Shown here: positions 1 to 8,285 of the stretch, in pieces
How positions within the stretch are numbered: position 1 is the stretch's first letter
Layout: every line of letters starts with the position of its first letter
DNA from: Paraburkholderia madseniana
GTDB taxonomy: Bacteria; Pseudomonadota; Gammaproteobacteria; Burkholderiales; Burkholderiaceae
Assembly (NCBI RefSeq): GCF_009690905.1
Contig: NZ_VOSW01000006.1
Location: forward strand, 41,972-105,971
Direction: 5' to 3'
Length of the DNA stretch: 64,000 bases
Translations under genes and position numbers: made by a program
The notes under the pieces: generated by a model
Database searches by the model: none
What the model was told of the DNA's origin: nothing
Seen by the model: only the letters and a program-made list of their open reading frames with translations

Positions 1-310
1 GGGTAAAAATCACCGAGCGGTACTGCGTGCCGACATCGTTACCCTGCCGGTTCAACTGGGTCGGATCGTGGATCGCGAAGAAAATATCGAGAATCTCGCG
101 ATAGCTGATCTTCGCCGGATCGAAGTCGACGTTCACGACTTCCGCGTGGCCCGTCACGCCGTCGCACACCTGTTCGTAGGTCGGCCGCTGGGTCTGGCCG
201 CCCGCATAGCCCGACTCCACCGAGTTCACGCCTTCGACGCCCAGATATACCGCTTCGAGGCACCAGAAACACCCGCCACCGAGGGTGGCGACTTCGCCTG
301 TCTGACTCAT
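1..310 (-). CDS. msrA: Peptide methionine-S-sulfoxide reductase MsrA (partial, 3' end beyond window)
   Basis: MsrA reduces methionine-S-sulfoxide in oxidised proteins, using a catalytic cysteine recycled by thioredoxin. The first 103 codons are visible, read leftward from an ATG at 310. The family signature GGGCFWC lies at residues 11-17, with the presumed catalytic Cys14. It is followed by the conserved stretches GYAGG and [12 protein letters not shown], and then by QYRSVIF at the cut edge. The full protein is usually about 170-210 residues, so roughly half is missing. It is divergent from the flavin reductase gene. I see no clear operator in the 256 bases between them. Confidence 0.93.
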   Translation of the reverse strand, partial: MSQTGEVATLGGGCFWCLEAVYLGVEGVNSVESGYAGGQTQRPTYEQVCDGVTGHAEVVNVDFDPAKISYREILDIFFAIHDPTQLNRQGNDVGTQYRSVIFT

Positions 311-566
311 GCTGCTTGCTCCTTGATACTCATAGTCGGCCGATGCCGGTCCCAGTTAACCGCAACGCTCATGCCACCACCAAGACTTTCCAGCTTAGCG
401 GTTTTTCCATTACCCGGCAGGTGTCGCGGCCAGTCCACCGCGATTGCAGTTAAAATTGGGGCAAATCGACGATTTTCACTATGACTTTTGAATCATTTGT
501 TTCCGGCCGCACGCGCGATGGGTTCAGTCCGGGGTTCGCCCGGTTTGCGCCGAAGGCTTCCGCCCG

Positions 567-1076
567 ATGAAGCGCGCCAGCCCGCCCAACTTCGACCAGC
601 CCGCCTTTAAACAGGCGCTCAGCCAATTCGCCACCGGCGTCACCGTCATCACCACGCGTGCAGCATCCGGCCAGTTGATCGGCATCACGGCCAGCTCGTT
701 CAATTCGGTTTCGCTCAATCCGCCGCTGGTGCTGTGGAGCCTCGCCACGCGCTCGGCGTCGATGTCGGTGTTCCGGGCGAACAGTCACTACGTGGTCAAC
801 GTACTCGCCGCGTCGCAGCTCGATCTGTGCAAGCGTTTTGCCACGGTGAAGGGCGATCGTTTCGAAGGTGTCTCGCACGCCGAAGGCGATACCGGCATGC
901 CGGTGCTCGACGGCGCGCTCGCCTGGTTCGAATGCCATAACCGCAGCCGCTACGAAGAAGGCGACCACGTGATTTTCGTCGGCGAAGTGGAGCGCTGCGG
1001 CGTCCACGAGAGTGCCGCGGAGATTGCGCCGCTGGTCTTCCATAGCGGTCAATTCCACGGACTCAAATCGCTCTGA
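567..1076 (+). CDS. Flavin reductase family protein (FMN-binding split-barrel)
   Basis: This 169-residue protein belongs to the flavin reductase-like (DIM6/NTAB, HpaC-type) family, which uses NAD(P)H to reduce FMN or FAD, often for a partner monooxygenase. Family hallmarks are FATGVTVITT near residues 22-31, the ITASSFNSVSLNPPL block near 50-65, and the C-terminal HSGQFHGL. Its length is normal for the family. The ATG at 567 overlaps the TGA of a 29-codon open frame starting at 481 (ATGA overlap). No monooxygenase lies next to it, so the physiological partner is unknown. Confidence 0.85.
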   Translation: MKRASPPNFDQPAFKQALSQFATGVTVITTRAASGQLIGITASSFNSVSLNPPLVLWSLATRSASMSVFRANSHYVVNVLAASQLDLCKRFATVKGDRFEGVSHAEGDTGMPVLDGALAWFECHNRSRYEEGDHVIFVGEVERCGVHESAAEIAPLVFHSGQFHGLKSL

Positions 1077-1158
1077 ACGCGGCGCCGCCGTGTTTTAACA
1101 GCGGCCCGCTGGCGGGCAAAGGCAGGCACGCCGACGCAAGCTGAGCAGCTCCTCGCAC

Positions 1159-1668
1159 TCAGCTATGCGGCGCGCTATGTCCGGTCGTTTTCGGCACTAG
1201 CGACACTGGCACACCCGAATCTTCTTTCAACGTCTGCAGCACGATATTCGAACGAATATCCATCACGCCCGGCGCCTTATAAAGGCGTTGCAGCACGAAA
1301 TCCGAATAGTGTTTGAGATTGTGGGCGAGCACCCGCAGCAGATAGTGGGTTTCGCCGGTCACGACAAACGCGCCGACTACTTCCGGCCAGTCCCGCACCG
1401 CCTCCGCAAAACGCTCGTGCCAGTTCTCCTGGTCGTTGCGCATCGACACCTGCACGAACGCTTCCAGTTCGAAACCCAGCACTTCGCGGTTCAGACACGC
1501 ACGGTAATGTTCGATGACGCCCTGCTCTTCCAGCAGGCGCAGGCGTCGTAGACAGGCCGATGGCGAAAGCGAAATGCGCTCCGCCAAATCGAGATTGCTG
1601 ATCCGTCCTTCTTGCTGAAGCACCGTCAAGATACGGCAATCGGTGGCGTCGAGCGAGATCGCGTTCAT
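1159..1668 (-). CDS. kynR: Lrp/AsnC-family regulator, probable KynR
   Basis: This 169-residue protein has an N-terminal winged helix (about residues 8-60, including the recognition region LSPSACLRRLRLLEEQGVI). A C-terminal RAM/AsnC ligand-binding domain follows (about 70-150, with VVGAFVVTGETHYLL). It is transcribed away from kynB, the arrangement described for Pseudomonas KynR, an Lrp-family activator of kyn genes that responds to kynurenine. The KynR name rests on family plus position; a general Lrp paralog is the alternative. The start ATG at 1668 faces the shared intergenic region. Confidence 0.8.
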   Translation of the reverse strand: MNAISLDATDCRILTVLQQEGRISNLDLAERISLSPSACLRRLRLLEEQGVIEHYRACLNREVLGFELEAFVQVSMRNDQENWHERFAEAVRDWPEVVGAFVVTGETHYLLRVLAHNLKHYSDFVLQRLYKAPGVMDIRSNIVLQTLKEDSGVPVSLVPKTTGHSAPHS

Positions 1669-1798
1669 ATTCGGTCTCCCTTTCCCATTTGACTCAAATT
1701 ATGTTCCAAGACACGGCTCAGAAGGAGATTTTTTCGCAATCACATTTCGCGCCAAGCCACCTATCATTCCTGGATAGACACAATCCGCCGATGGAGAC
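1669..1798 (+). promoter_or_regulatory. Divergent kynR / kynB intergenic control region
   Basis: These 130 bases lie between the divergent starts of the Lrp-type regulator and kynB. The stretch is more AT-rich than its flanks, with T-runs around 1728-1740, and is the only place where promoters and regulator sites for both genes can sit. I could not fix a convincing -35/-10 pair or a symmetric Lrp box by eye, so only the region is claimed. Confidence 0.5.
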
Positions 1799-2437
1799 AT
1801 GGAAACACTCTGGGACATCACCCCCGCCGTCGATACCGCGACGCCCGTCTGGCCTGGCGATACGCCGGTCGGCATTGAACGCGTGTGGCGCATGGAGGCG
1901 GGCTCGCCCGTCAACGTCGCGCGCCTGACCTTGTCGCCGCATACCGGCGCCCACACCGACGCCCCGCTTCACTACGACGCCGAAGGCGCGGCGATCGGCG
2001 AGGTTGCGCTCGATGCGTACCTTGGACGCTGCCGCGTAATTCATTGCATCGGCGCTTCGCCTGTTGTGACGCCACAACACCTGAGCGGCTCGCTCGACGA
2101 CCTGCCGCCGCGAGTCTTACTACGCACTTACAAAAACGCGCCGACTGCGGTCTGGGATAGCGCGTTCTGCGCGGTTGCGCCGGAGACCATCGATCTGCTG
2201 GCAGCGAAAGGGGTAAAGCTGATCGGCATCGATACGCCGTCGCTCGATCCGCAGGACTCGAAGACGATGGACGCGCACCACCGGATTCGCGCGCACCGCA
2301 TGGCGATTCTCGAAGGCATCGTGCTGGATGCCGTCGCGCCCGGCGACTACGAACTGATCGCGCTGCCGCTGAAGCTGACCACGCTCGATGCGAGTCCCGT
2401 GCGCGCCGTGTTGCGCACGCTGCCCGAATCTCGCTGA
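1799..2437 (+). CDS. kynB: Kynurenine formamidase (cyclase-type)
   Basis: KynB hydrolyses N-formyl-L-kynurenine to kynurenine and formate, the second step of tryptophan degradation. The 212-residue length is typical. The metal-binding signature [11 protein letters not shown] is visible with His48, His52 and Asp54 in the usual HxxxHxD spacing. The start METLWDI matches the expected N-terminus of the family, and a purine-rich GGAGA lies just upstream. It is the first gene of kynB-kynU-kynA; kynU follows after 80 bases. Confidence 0.95.
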   Translation: METLWDITPAVDTATPVWPGDTPVGIERVWRMEAGSPVNVARLTLSPHTGAHTDAPLHYDAEGAAIGEVALDAYLGRCRVIHCIGASPVVTPQHLSGSLDDLPPRVLLRTYKNAPTAVWDSAFCAVAPETIDLLAAKGVKLIGIDTPSLDPQDSKTMDAHHRIRAHRMAILEGIVLDAVAPGDYELIALPLKLTTLDASPVRAVLRTLPESR

Positions 2438-2517
2438 TCGTCGACGCTCTGCAAACTGAATCACCGCACTCATCGCATCCACCGAATTCCCTGATCTGAC
2501 TGACTGACTGGACCATC

Positions 2518-3768
2518 ATGAACACTCGTGAAGAAGCATTGGCGCTGGATAGCGCCGACCCGCTCGCAGCGCTGCGCGACCAATTCGCGCTGTCGTCGAC
2601 GACCATTTATCTCGACGGTAACTCGCTCGGCGTGCCGCCGGCCGCCGCCGCGCAACGCGCGCAGACCGTGATCGGCGCCGAATGGGGCGAGGGTCTCATC
2701 CGCAGCTGGAACACCGCCGGCTGGTTCGAATTGCCACGTCGCCTTGGCAACAAGCTCGCGCCGCTGATCGGCGCGGCTGAAAACGAGGTGGTCGTGACGG
2801 ATACGATTTCGATCAACCTGTTCAAGCTTTTGTCGGCAGCCCTGCGGGTGGCGAATGCGCGCGATCCGAAGCGTCGCGTGATCGTTTCTGAGCGCTCGAA
2901 TTTCCCGACCGATCTGTATATCGCGCAAGGGCTGATCGAACAGCTCGACCGCGGTTATGAGTTGCGCCTCGTTGACGACCCGTCCGAGTTGCCCACCGCG
3001 ATTGGCGAAGACACTGCGATCGCGATGATCACTCATGTGAATTACCGCACCGGCTATATGCACGACATGGCCGCACTGACCAAACTGATCCATGACAAAG
3101 GCGCGCTCGCGCTGTGGGATCTCGCGCATTCGGCGGGCGCGGTGCCGGTCGACCTGAATGGTGTTGGGGCTGACTACGCGGTCGGCTGTACGTATAAGTA
3201 TCTGAACGGCGGTCCAGGCTCGCCGGCGTTCGTGTGGGTGCCGAAGCGTCATCAAAACGATTTCTCGCAGCCGCTGTCCGGCTGGTGGGGTCATCGTGCG
3301 CCGTTCAAGATGGACCCGGCCTATCAACCCGACGACGGCATCGGCCGCTTCCTGTGCGGAACGCAACCGATGGTGTCGATGTCGCTCGTCGAATGCGGTC
3401 TCGATGTGTTCCTGCAAACGGATATGCAGACGATCCGCGCGAAGTCGCTCGCGTTGACCGATTTGTTTATCGAACTGGTCGAAGCGCGTTGCAGCGAATT
3501 TCCTTTGAAGCTTGTAACGCCGCGTGAGCATGCGCAGCGCGGTTCGCATGCGAGCTTCGAGCATCCGCATGGTTATGAAGTGATGCAGGCGTTGATCGCG
3601 CGTGGCGTGATCGGCGACTATCGCGAGCCGCATGTGTTGCGGTTTGGCTTTACGCCGCTGTATACGCGCTTTGTCGATGTGTGGGATGCGGTCGAGACGT
3701 TACGCGAGGTGCTTACGCAAGAGACCTGGCGGGCACCTGAATTTGCCGCTCGCGGCGCTGTGACCTAA
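2518..3768 (+). CDS. kynU: Kynureninase
   Basis: This PLP enzyme cleaves L-kynurenine to anthranilate and L-alanine. The 416-residue protein is full length. The aminotransferase class V fold is shown by the PLP-phosphate region near Asp201 and His204 ([13 protein letters not shown]) and by the Schiff-base lysine Lys227 in [15 protein letters not shown]. The C-terminal small domain ends with the conserved [12 protein letters not shown] region. It sits between kynB and kynA; kynA starts 10 bases after its stop, so the two are surely co-transcribed. Confidence 0.96.
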   Translation: MNTREEALALDSADPLAALRDQFALSSTTIYLDGNSLGVPPAAAAQRAQTVIGAEWGEGLIRSWNTAGWFELPRRLGNKLAPLIGAAENEVVVTDTISINLFKLLSAALRVANARDPKRRVIVSERSNFPTDLYIAQGLIEQLDRGYELRLVDDPSELPTAIGEDTAIAMITHVNYRTGYMHDMAALTKLIHDKGALALWDLAHSAGAVPVDLNGVGADYAVGCTYKYLNGGPGSPAFVWVPKRHQNDFSQPLSGWWGHRAPFKMDPAYQPDDGIGRFLCGTQPMVSMSLVECGLDVFLQTDMQTIRAKSLALTDLFIELVEARCSEFPLKLVTPREHAQRGSHASFEHPHGYEVMQALIARGVIGDYREPHVLRFGFTPLYTRFVDVWDAVETLREVLTQETWRAPEFAARGAVT

Positions 3769-3778
3769 GGAGCGCGCG

Positions 3779-4735
3779 ATGACCGATCATATGCAAACGC
3801 CGGGATTGCCGGAAGAGAAACCGGCGCAAGGGTGTCCGTTTGGGCATGGCAGTGGGGTTGCTCCTTCGGCTGCTGCTACGGCGTCTGCTACGGCCACTGC
3901 TGCCGCCGATTCCGGCGATGGCTGGCATGACGCGCAGCTCGATTTTTCGGAGTCGATGAGTTACGGCGATTATCTCTCGCTGGGGACGGTGCTGGATGCG
4001 CAGCATCCGTTGTCGCCGGATCACAACGAGATGCTGTTCATCATCCAGCATCAGACGAGTGAGTTGTGGATGAAGCTCGCGCTGTATGAATTGCGCGCGG
4101 CATTGAAGGCGGTGCATCGCGATGAGTTGCCGCCGGCGTTCAAGATGCTCGCTCGCGTGTCGCGGATCATGGAGCAACTCGTGCAGGCATGGAGCGTTCT
4201 CGCGACGATGACGCCGTCCGAATACACGGCGATGCGGCCTTATCTGGGTAGCTCTTCCGGGTTTCAGTCTTATCAGTATCGGCAGATCGAGTTTTTGCTC
4301 GGCAATAAGAATGAGCAGATGCTGAAGCCGCATGCGCATCGGGCGGATGTTCTTGCTGAGGTGACGGCTTCGCTGGAAGCGCCTTCGTTTTATGATGAAG
4401 TTGTTCGACTGTTGGCGCGACGTGGGTTTGCGATTTCACCGTCCAGATTGGATCGGGATTGGACGCAGCCTACTGTGCATGATGCTTCCGTTGAGGCGGC
4501 GTGGTTGGAGGTTTATCGGAATCCGTCGCAGCATTGGGAGTTGTATGAGATGGCGGAGGAGCTTGTCGATCTCGAGGATGCCTTTCGGCAGTGGCGGTTC
4601 AGGCATGTGACTACGGTTGAGCGGATTATTGGGTTCAAGCAAGGCACCGGTGGTACGAGCGGCGCGCCTTATCTCCGGAAGATGCTGGATGTGGTTTTGT
4701 TTCCTGAACTTTGGCATGTGAGGACGATGCTTTAG
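3779..4735 (+). CDS. kynA: Tryptophan 2,3-dioxygenase
   Basis: This heme enzyme opens the indole ring of L-tryptophan to give N-formylkynurenine. It has 318 residues. An N-terminal extension of about 50 residues, rich in Ala and Thr and carrying GCPFGHG, precedes the conserved core that begins at SYGDYL (about residue 61). The core shows [20 protein letters not shown] with His91, then [15 protein letters not shown], and the C-terminal [14 protein letters not shown]. The RBS AAGGAG lies just before the ATG. The 3' half uses many GTT, GGT, TTG and CGG codons, unlike the C-rich third positions of kynU. This is the last gene of the kyn operon. Confidence 0.95.
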   Translation: MTDHMQTPGLPEEKPAQGCPFGHGSGVAPSAAATASATATAAADSGDGWHDAQLDFSESMSYGDYLSLGTVLDAQHPLSPDHNEMLFIIQHQTSELWMKLALYELRAALKAVHRDELPPAFKMLARVSRIMEQLVQAWSVLATMTPSEYTAMRPYLGSSSGFQSYQYRQIEFLLGNKNEQMLKPHAHRADVLAEVTASLEAPSFYDEVVRLLARRGFAISPSRLDRDWTQPTVHDASVEAAWLEVYRNPSQHWELYEMAEELVDLEDAFRQWRFRHVTTVERIIGFKQGTGGTSGAPYLRKMLDVVLFPELWHVRTML

Positions 4736-4897
4736 GCGTCTTCGTTTCGTTGCCAATGCTCGATGCATTGAGCGTGTTCGTGCGATGCGTGGTGCACGCG
4801 CAGACGCACGGGTCGCAATGTAAAGATTGGTCACAGTGTGTGCGTTTAGCCTGTGTGGTTGATCGTCTTAAAAAACAGTTGGGTTAGATTTCCAAAT

Positions 4898-5053
4898 GCC
4901 GTCGGACAAGACGGCCGGGTATGAGAGCCCGAACGGTAGTTCGCATAACCCACATTCGTGGGTCGTGCGCTTGCTTCCACACGTCCATCCAATGGGCGGG
5001 TCGTAGTGAGGGGGCCGAAAGGCCCGCCGGTTTGAACTACCGCCGGTCTCTCA
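4898..5053 (+). ncRNA. Structured RNA element, possibly C4-antisense-like, ahead of an unknown gene
   Basis: Several nested perfect pairings occur in about 155 bases. A lead hairpin pairs 4898-4903 with 4910-4915. An outer stem pairs TGAGAG (4922-4927) with CTCTCA (5048-5053). An inner stem pairs GGTAGTTC (4935-4942) with GAACTACC (5034-5041). Inside lie a hairpin with a four-base loop (4948-4963) and a GAAA-tetraloop hairpin GGGCC/GGCCC (5012-5025). A competing pairing of 4995-5000 with 5023-5028 is possible. The layout, and the tail after the outer stem, resemble from memory the C4 antisense RNA class found ahead of small genes in phages and pseudomonads. The surrounding non-coding stretch is 4736-5127; I see nothing else in it. 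Confidence 0.5.
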
Positions 5054-5127
5054 AACTCGCTACGGGCCCGCTCACCCTACTTGTCATTGGGTGTCGGGCG
5101 TGTCAGGAACACATCGGAAATCGCACC

Positions 5128-5613
5128 ATGACCAAAACCACTAAGAAGACTCAAACGGCATCACGACCGCCCGTTGATGCGCTCCAGTACGAAAAGCTCG
5201 CACTGTCGGCTTTTGGAGCATGCGACCGACAAATCCGACAGCTTCGAACACTGATTGATCTCGCGGCAAGCATCACCCGATGCCCAGCTACGACGGTTGA
5301 GGAAAGACGCCGTGAGCGTAACTTGCTGGAACACCTGCTCTATACCGTCGAGCAATACCAGCAGGAAGTTGAATGCGATCGTGACCTGTACCAGGTGATC
5401 GCGCTCGATGCGAAGGGGGTTGCTCACAGTCGCATCACGGCCAAGCTTGCGACGGAACTTCTCTCGGATGCTGCGGAGGCGGGGCGAGAAGCAGGGGAAG
5501 CTGCAGCCGAAGCCGAAGGTGTGCCGGACAAAGCGGTGACGCGTAAGCGGGAGCGCGTAAAGACTGCCGCGTGCGCGCGGGCTGATGCACAGCAGACGGC
5601 AGTGAAGCACTAG
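5128..5613 (+). CDS. Hypothetical protein downstream of the structured RNA
   Basis: I do not recognise the family. The 161-residue product starts MTKTTKKTQT, looks soluble and mostly helical, and has no signal peptide or membrane segment. A helical core (about residues 15-110) contains LRTLIDLAASI and LLEHLLYTVEQYQQEVE. An Ala/Glu-rich stretch follows (EAGREAGEAAAEAEG) and then a basic tail. The ATG at 5128 was chosen because it follows the RNA element and has GGAA 8 bases upstream; the frame stays open further upstream but would run through the RNA stems. Pseudomonas genes after similar RNA elements often encode small helical DUF3077/DUF6124 proteins. Membership in that family is only a guess. 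Confidence 0.6.
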   Translation: MTKTTKKTQTASRPPVDALQYEKLALSAFGACDRQIRQLRTLIDLAASITRCPATTVEERRRERNLLEHLLYTVEQYQQEVECDRDLYQVIALDAKGVAHSRITAKLATELLSDAAEAGREAGEAAAEAEGVPDKAVTRKRERVKTAACARADAQQTAVKH

Positions 5614-5710
5614 GGTGAAATGGCGGCCACCAGGCCGCAGCAAAGAAGGCGCGGTTGCGAACTAGTCTCCAAGCTGGTCACCCGTAGACGCCTCGAGGTC
5701 CAGCTCATTG

Positions 5711-5725
5711 CTCGCGCTTTTTTGC
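5711..5725. repeat. 15-bp direct repeat, copy 1 (left end of tae4 cluster)
   Basis: CTCGCGCTTTTTTGC occurs here and again, identical and in the same orientation, at 8550-8564. This copy touches the stop codon of the last 84-residue paralog. The two copies enclose the whole minus-strand cluster that runs from the small gene ahead of tae4 to the third paralog. It could be a remnant of an insertion boundary or a shared T-rich terminator tail. Confidence 0.5.
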
Positions 5726-5979
5726 TATCGCTTACCTTTCTTTTTAGGCGGAGGGCTCATATCTAGCCCTTCCGGAGCCAGACATGGATGCTCCAGCCAC
5801 AGCTCCCGCAGTACATCCACAAATAGATAACCCATAGCCTTACCGGTTCCAGCACGAAATGCCTTGAATTCGTCGTCGGCGCAGCGCTGTTGAACTAGTG
5901 CGATAGATTCGTCCATCAGGCGCGTCACAGTCAGTAAACGCTCGCTGACCTCTGCGGCCACATCTTTGTCACCAATCAA
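5725..5979 (-). CDS. Unknown 84-residue protein, paralog 1 of 3
   Basis: I recognise no domain. The protein is 84 residues, soluble and probably helical. Its end APEGLDMSPPPKKKGKR recurs in the two neighbouring genes. The start is TTG at 5979-5977, preceded by AAGGGAG with 7-base spacing; no ATG would give an alignable N-terminus. Positions shared with the neighbours include LVQQRC, FKAF, the G..MGYLF block and the LAPEGL motif. It is the last gene of a minus-strand series that starts near 8507. Base composition is lower in GC than the kyn and polyol genes. The absence of a signal peptide implies a cytoplasmic role. Confidence 0.7.
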   Translation of the reverse strand: MIGDKDVAAEVSERLLTVTRLMDESIALVQQRCADDEFKAFRAGTGKAMGYLFVDVLRELWLEHPCLAPEGLDMSPPPKKKGKR

Positions 5980-6081
5980 AATTTTCTCCCTTAACGAGCG
6001 TTGCCTGCCTTATCCGTTTCAAACCTGCATCGACTGCTCAGCACATGGAAAGGAAGCAATCGCGCGTGCCCGGTGCGCGTC

Positions 6082-6336
6082 CTATCGCTTATCTTTTTTC
6101 TTCGGCGGAGTCATGACGAGACCTTCGGGAGCGAGGTTTGGATACGCCCTCCACAGTGGTTCGAGAAGCAGATACAGGCCCCCCGCGACTCTTCCCGCCT
6201 CAGAATGGAACGTTTTGAATTGCTCCTTTGAGCAGCGTTCTTGAACCAACTTCGTCGCATTTTCCAACGAATGGAACGAGGCCAATAACTCTCTGCTTAA
6301 CTCGCGCGCAACATCCTCGGACACATCTTTATCCAC
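6082..6336 (-). CDS. Unknown 84-residue protein, paralog 2 of 3
   Basis: This paralog of the flanking genes is exactly the same length (84 residues). It starts MDKDVSEDVARELSRELL and ends LAPEGLVMTPPKKKDKR. The start is GTG at 6336-6334; an AGGAGG lies about 11 bases upstream, with a G-run closer in. Shared features are LVQERC, FKTF, G..AGGLY and a PLWRAYPNLAPEGL segment. Its divergence from copy 1 (roughly half the residues differ) argues for an old duplication rather than a recent tandem repeat. Function unknown. Confidence 0.7.
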   Translation of the reverse strand: MDKDVSEDVARELSRELLASFHSLENATKLVQERCSKEQFKTFHSEAGRVAGGLYLLLEPLWRAYPNLAPEGLVMTPPKKKDKR

Positions 6337-6489
6337 CGCCCCCTATTCCTCCTCAGTGTTGACACGATTTACATCCAGGTCGCGCCGGTGGAATAGTTCC
6401 ACCTGACGCTCTACCTCGGAGTGAACAGTCGCCTTTAAGTTGGACACCTCTCCATGCTCCCGGGGTACGGCTCGTTAATCGCGCCTTCT

Positions 6490-6744
6490 TTATCGCTTAC
6501 CCTTCTTCTTCGGCGGAGGGCTCATATCCAGCCCTTCCGGAGCAAGTTCCGGGCGCGCTTGCCACAGCGGTCTCAAGAGAAGACCAAACAGATGGCCCGC
6601 CGCATTCACGGCTCCAGCACGAAATGCTTGAAGCTCTCTCTCTGAGCCGCGCTCCTCCACAAGCTTCAAAGCGCCAACAATTGAACGGTGCGCCGACAGT
6701 AATTTCTCATTGACCTCTGTTGCGAGATTCTCTTCCTCAATCAA
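6490..6744 (-). CDS. Unknown 84-residue protein, paralog 3 of 3
   Basis: The third member of the tandem family ends in the same APEGLDMSPPPKKKGKR as copy 1. An ATG-initiated frame reaches back to 6969, but alignment with the other copies places the true start at TTG 6744-6742 (MIEEENLATEV aligned with MIGDKDVAAEV). A perfect AAGGAG lies 7 bases upstream, and the resulting length is again exactly 84 residues. It is the copy nearest the membrane protein and tae4 genes, 288 bases downstream of them; I see no further gene in that gap. Confidence 0.68.
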   Translation of the reverse strand: MIEEENLATEVNEKLLSAHRSIVGALKLVEERGSERELQAFRAGAVNAAGHLFGLLLRPLWQARPELAPEGLDMSPPPKKKGKR

Positions 6745-7032
6745 GACAGTGCTCCTTAGCATCGGTTGCCTACCATGCACGCATTCATGCACCGGAAGAA
6801 CGCGACTTGTCGTGGAGTATAGAAAGGCGCGAACTGAATTTCGCCCCAAAGGTTGAATCGCTGTCCAGCTTTTGGGACCGCTCAAATTTACGCGCGAATT
6901 TTTCACGTGTTCCGGTTCAACAGGACAGTCCTCACTGAGATGCGCACGACGCCGTATTACTCCCGACATACGTTACTGCACACGACGTTGCCATCGATAC
7001 TCACGATCAAATCAGAAGCAAATGTGATCGGG

Positions 7033-7662
7033 CTAGTTATCTGGTACGTTGCCAGGTTCACAAAGGTTCATCGATTTCATGGGCACTGCCCCTAGAATAT
7101 TTTCCTTCGGCACGAGAGAAAACGCAGACCAATCTGCTGCATTCACATAGACCACGCCAGCCTTGCATCGCATATGCGCTTGCTTCGGGTTTGTATCGCA
7201 CCACGCACCGTCGACCGTACATCGTTGCCACTGGGGTATAACGCTCAAGGGCTTCACCTCTCCGTCCGCCGCCTTCGTATAAGTCTGCACGTCACGCGTT
7301 GCTATCGACATGTACATGAAATCAAAGTCAGCGCTTACCGGACGTGCAGCCTCGGCATCCGCATAGTGTCTGCGAAGGTCCACGACATAGAAGCATCCTG
7401 CCCCAAACAATACCGTTGTCACCAATCCAGCGGAGACAATGAACCCTCGTTTGAGCGTCAATCGTGGTCCGCGCGTGAACGCATGCCCCAGTAAGGGGAA
7501 CCCGATAACGCACGCGGCAGTTATGAAGAACCAAATTCCAGTAGCGTGACTCTCACAGTCGTATCCGCATACGGGTGAGAAGGCAAGCACTATGCACGCG
7601 GCAACGCTGCCGGTAATTGCCCCGATAACAGCGAACACCACGAGCGCCGCCAGCCTTTTCAT
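7033..7662 (-). CDS. Membrane protein coupled to the Tae4 effector (candidate immunity protein)
   Basis: This 209-residue protein has three likely membrane segments (about residues 3-28, 41-63 and 73-92). A C-terminal domain of about 115 residues follows, with several cysteines (QRCTVDGAWCDTN, MRCKAG, NLCEPG) that suggest a disulfide-bonded periplasmic part. Its ATG at 7662 overlaps the TGA of tae4 (ATGA), so translation is probably coupled. A TTG four codons earlier is the alternative start. Genes right after T6SS effectors commonly encode immunity proteins, but the usual Tai4 is a small secreted protein of about 110-120 residues with no such membrane region. The immunity role is therefore inference from position and topology. 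Confidence 0.6.
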   Translation of the reverse strand: MKRLAALVVFAVIGAITGSVAACIVLAFSPVCGYDCESHATGIWFFITAACVIGFPLLGHAFTRGPRLTLKRGFIVSAGLVTTVLFGAGCFYVVDLRRHYADAEAARPVSADFDFMYMSIATRDVQTYTKAADGEVKPLSVIPQWQRCTVDGAWCDTNPKQAHMRCKAGVVYVNAADWSAFSLVPKENILGAVPMKSMNLCEPGNVPDN

Positions 7663-8282
7663 TTCATGGCCCAAAATAATATCTGCTTGGATTGACGCAA
7701 ATCAGAAAATCCAAACGGAAAACCCGAGGCAAGAGAATTCAGTCCGAATCGTCTGCCAAGTGTTGCAATGGAGTCTATTGGGCCGCTTATGGTCAATCGT
7801 GTCCCGTTCCAAAGATCAATATGACCGCCGCTAAGATTGTCCTGCGAGTCCCCCTCCTGCCGCCAATACCCGTAGAAGAAGATAATACCTGTGCGACCCT
7901 TGACCTTTGATTCCCAATCTCCGCCAGTGATGTCCTCTGCGTTCGGAAGTCCCGCAAATGGCCGCAGCCTTAGCCACTCGGCCAGCTCGTATGCTCGCGT
8001 AGCCGTGGGTTTGCCATCCAACAGGATTCTCCCGAGCGTTGGCTTACCCGGCATCGGCTTGACTAGCTTCTGCGAGAAGGACTTCATCTCACTACCGATT
8101 CGATGAAATGTGACGCTCATGCGTATCGCACATTGATTCTTGTATTCTCCAGTTGGATCATTGTATGGGTTGCCCGAAGGAAAGTTGTCCCACAGTTCCT
8201 GGAATGTCAAAACCCTCAATTCAACCACTTTGATGGAGCCGGGTGTCGAGTTCGTTCTAACCACCGTTTTCTTGTTCGGCAT
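7659..8282 (-). CDS. tae4: Type VI secretion amidase effector, Tae4 family
   Basis: Tae4 effectors are delivered by the type VI secretion system into the periplasm of neighbouring bacteria, where they cut the peptide stems of peptidoglycan. The 207-residue protein has the papain-like amidase signatures: NQCAIRMS with candidate nucleophile Cys51, and GGHIDLWNGTRL with candidate His154 and Asp156. The family-typical region RAYELAEWL (about 96-104) lies between them. It has no signal peptide, as expected for T6SS cargo, and is somewhat longer than commonly described members (about 160-180). It follows the small upstream gene after 3 bases and overlaps the membrane-protein gene by 4. No T6SS structural genes are in the window, so this is an orphan effector locus. 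Confidence 0.85.
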   Translation of the reverse strand: MPNKKTVVRTNSTPGSIKVVELRVLTFQELWDNFPSGNPYNDPTGEYKNQCAIRMSVTFHRIGSEMKSFSQKLVKPMPGKPTLGRILLDGKPTATRAYELAEWLRLRPFAGLPNAEDITGGDWESKVKGRTGIIFFYGYWRQEGDSQDNLSGGHIDLWNGTRLTISGPIDSIATLGRRFGLNSLASGFPFGFSDLRQSKQILFWAMK

Positions 8283-8285
8283 TGC

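Noticed and set aside
6745..6969. Long N-terminal extension of paralog 3 from an ATG at 6969
   Set aside because: The two sibling genes align from the TTG at 6744, which has a perfect AAGGAG at 7 bases; the extension would break the shared 84-residue length.
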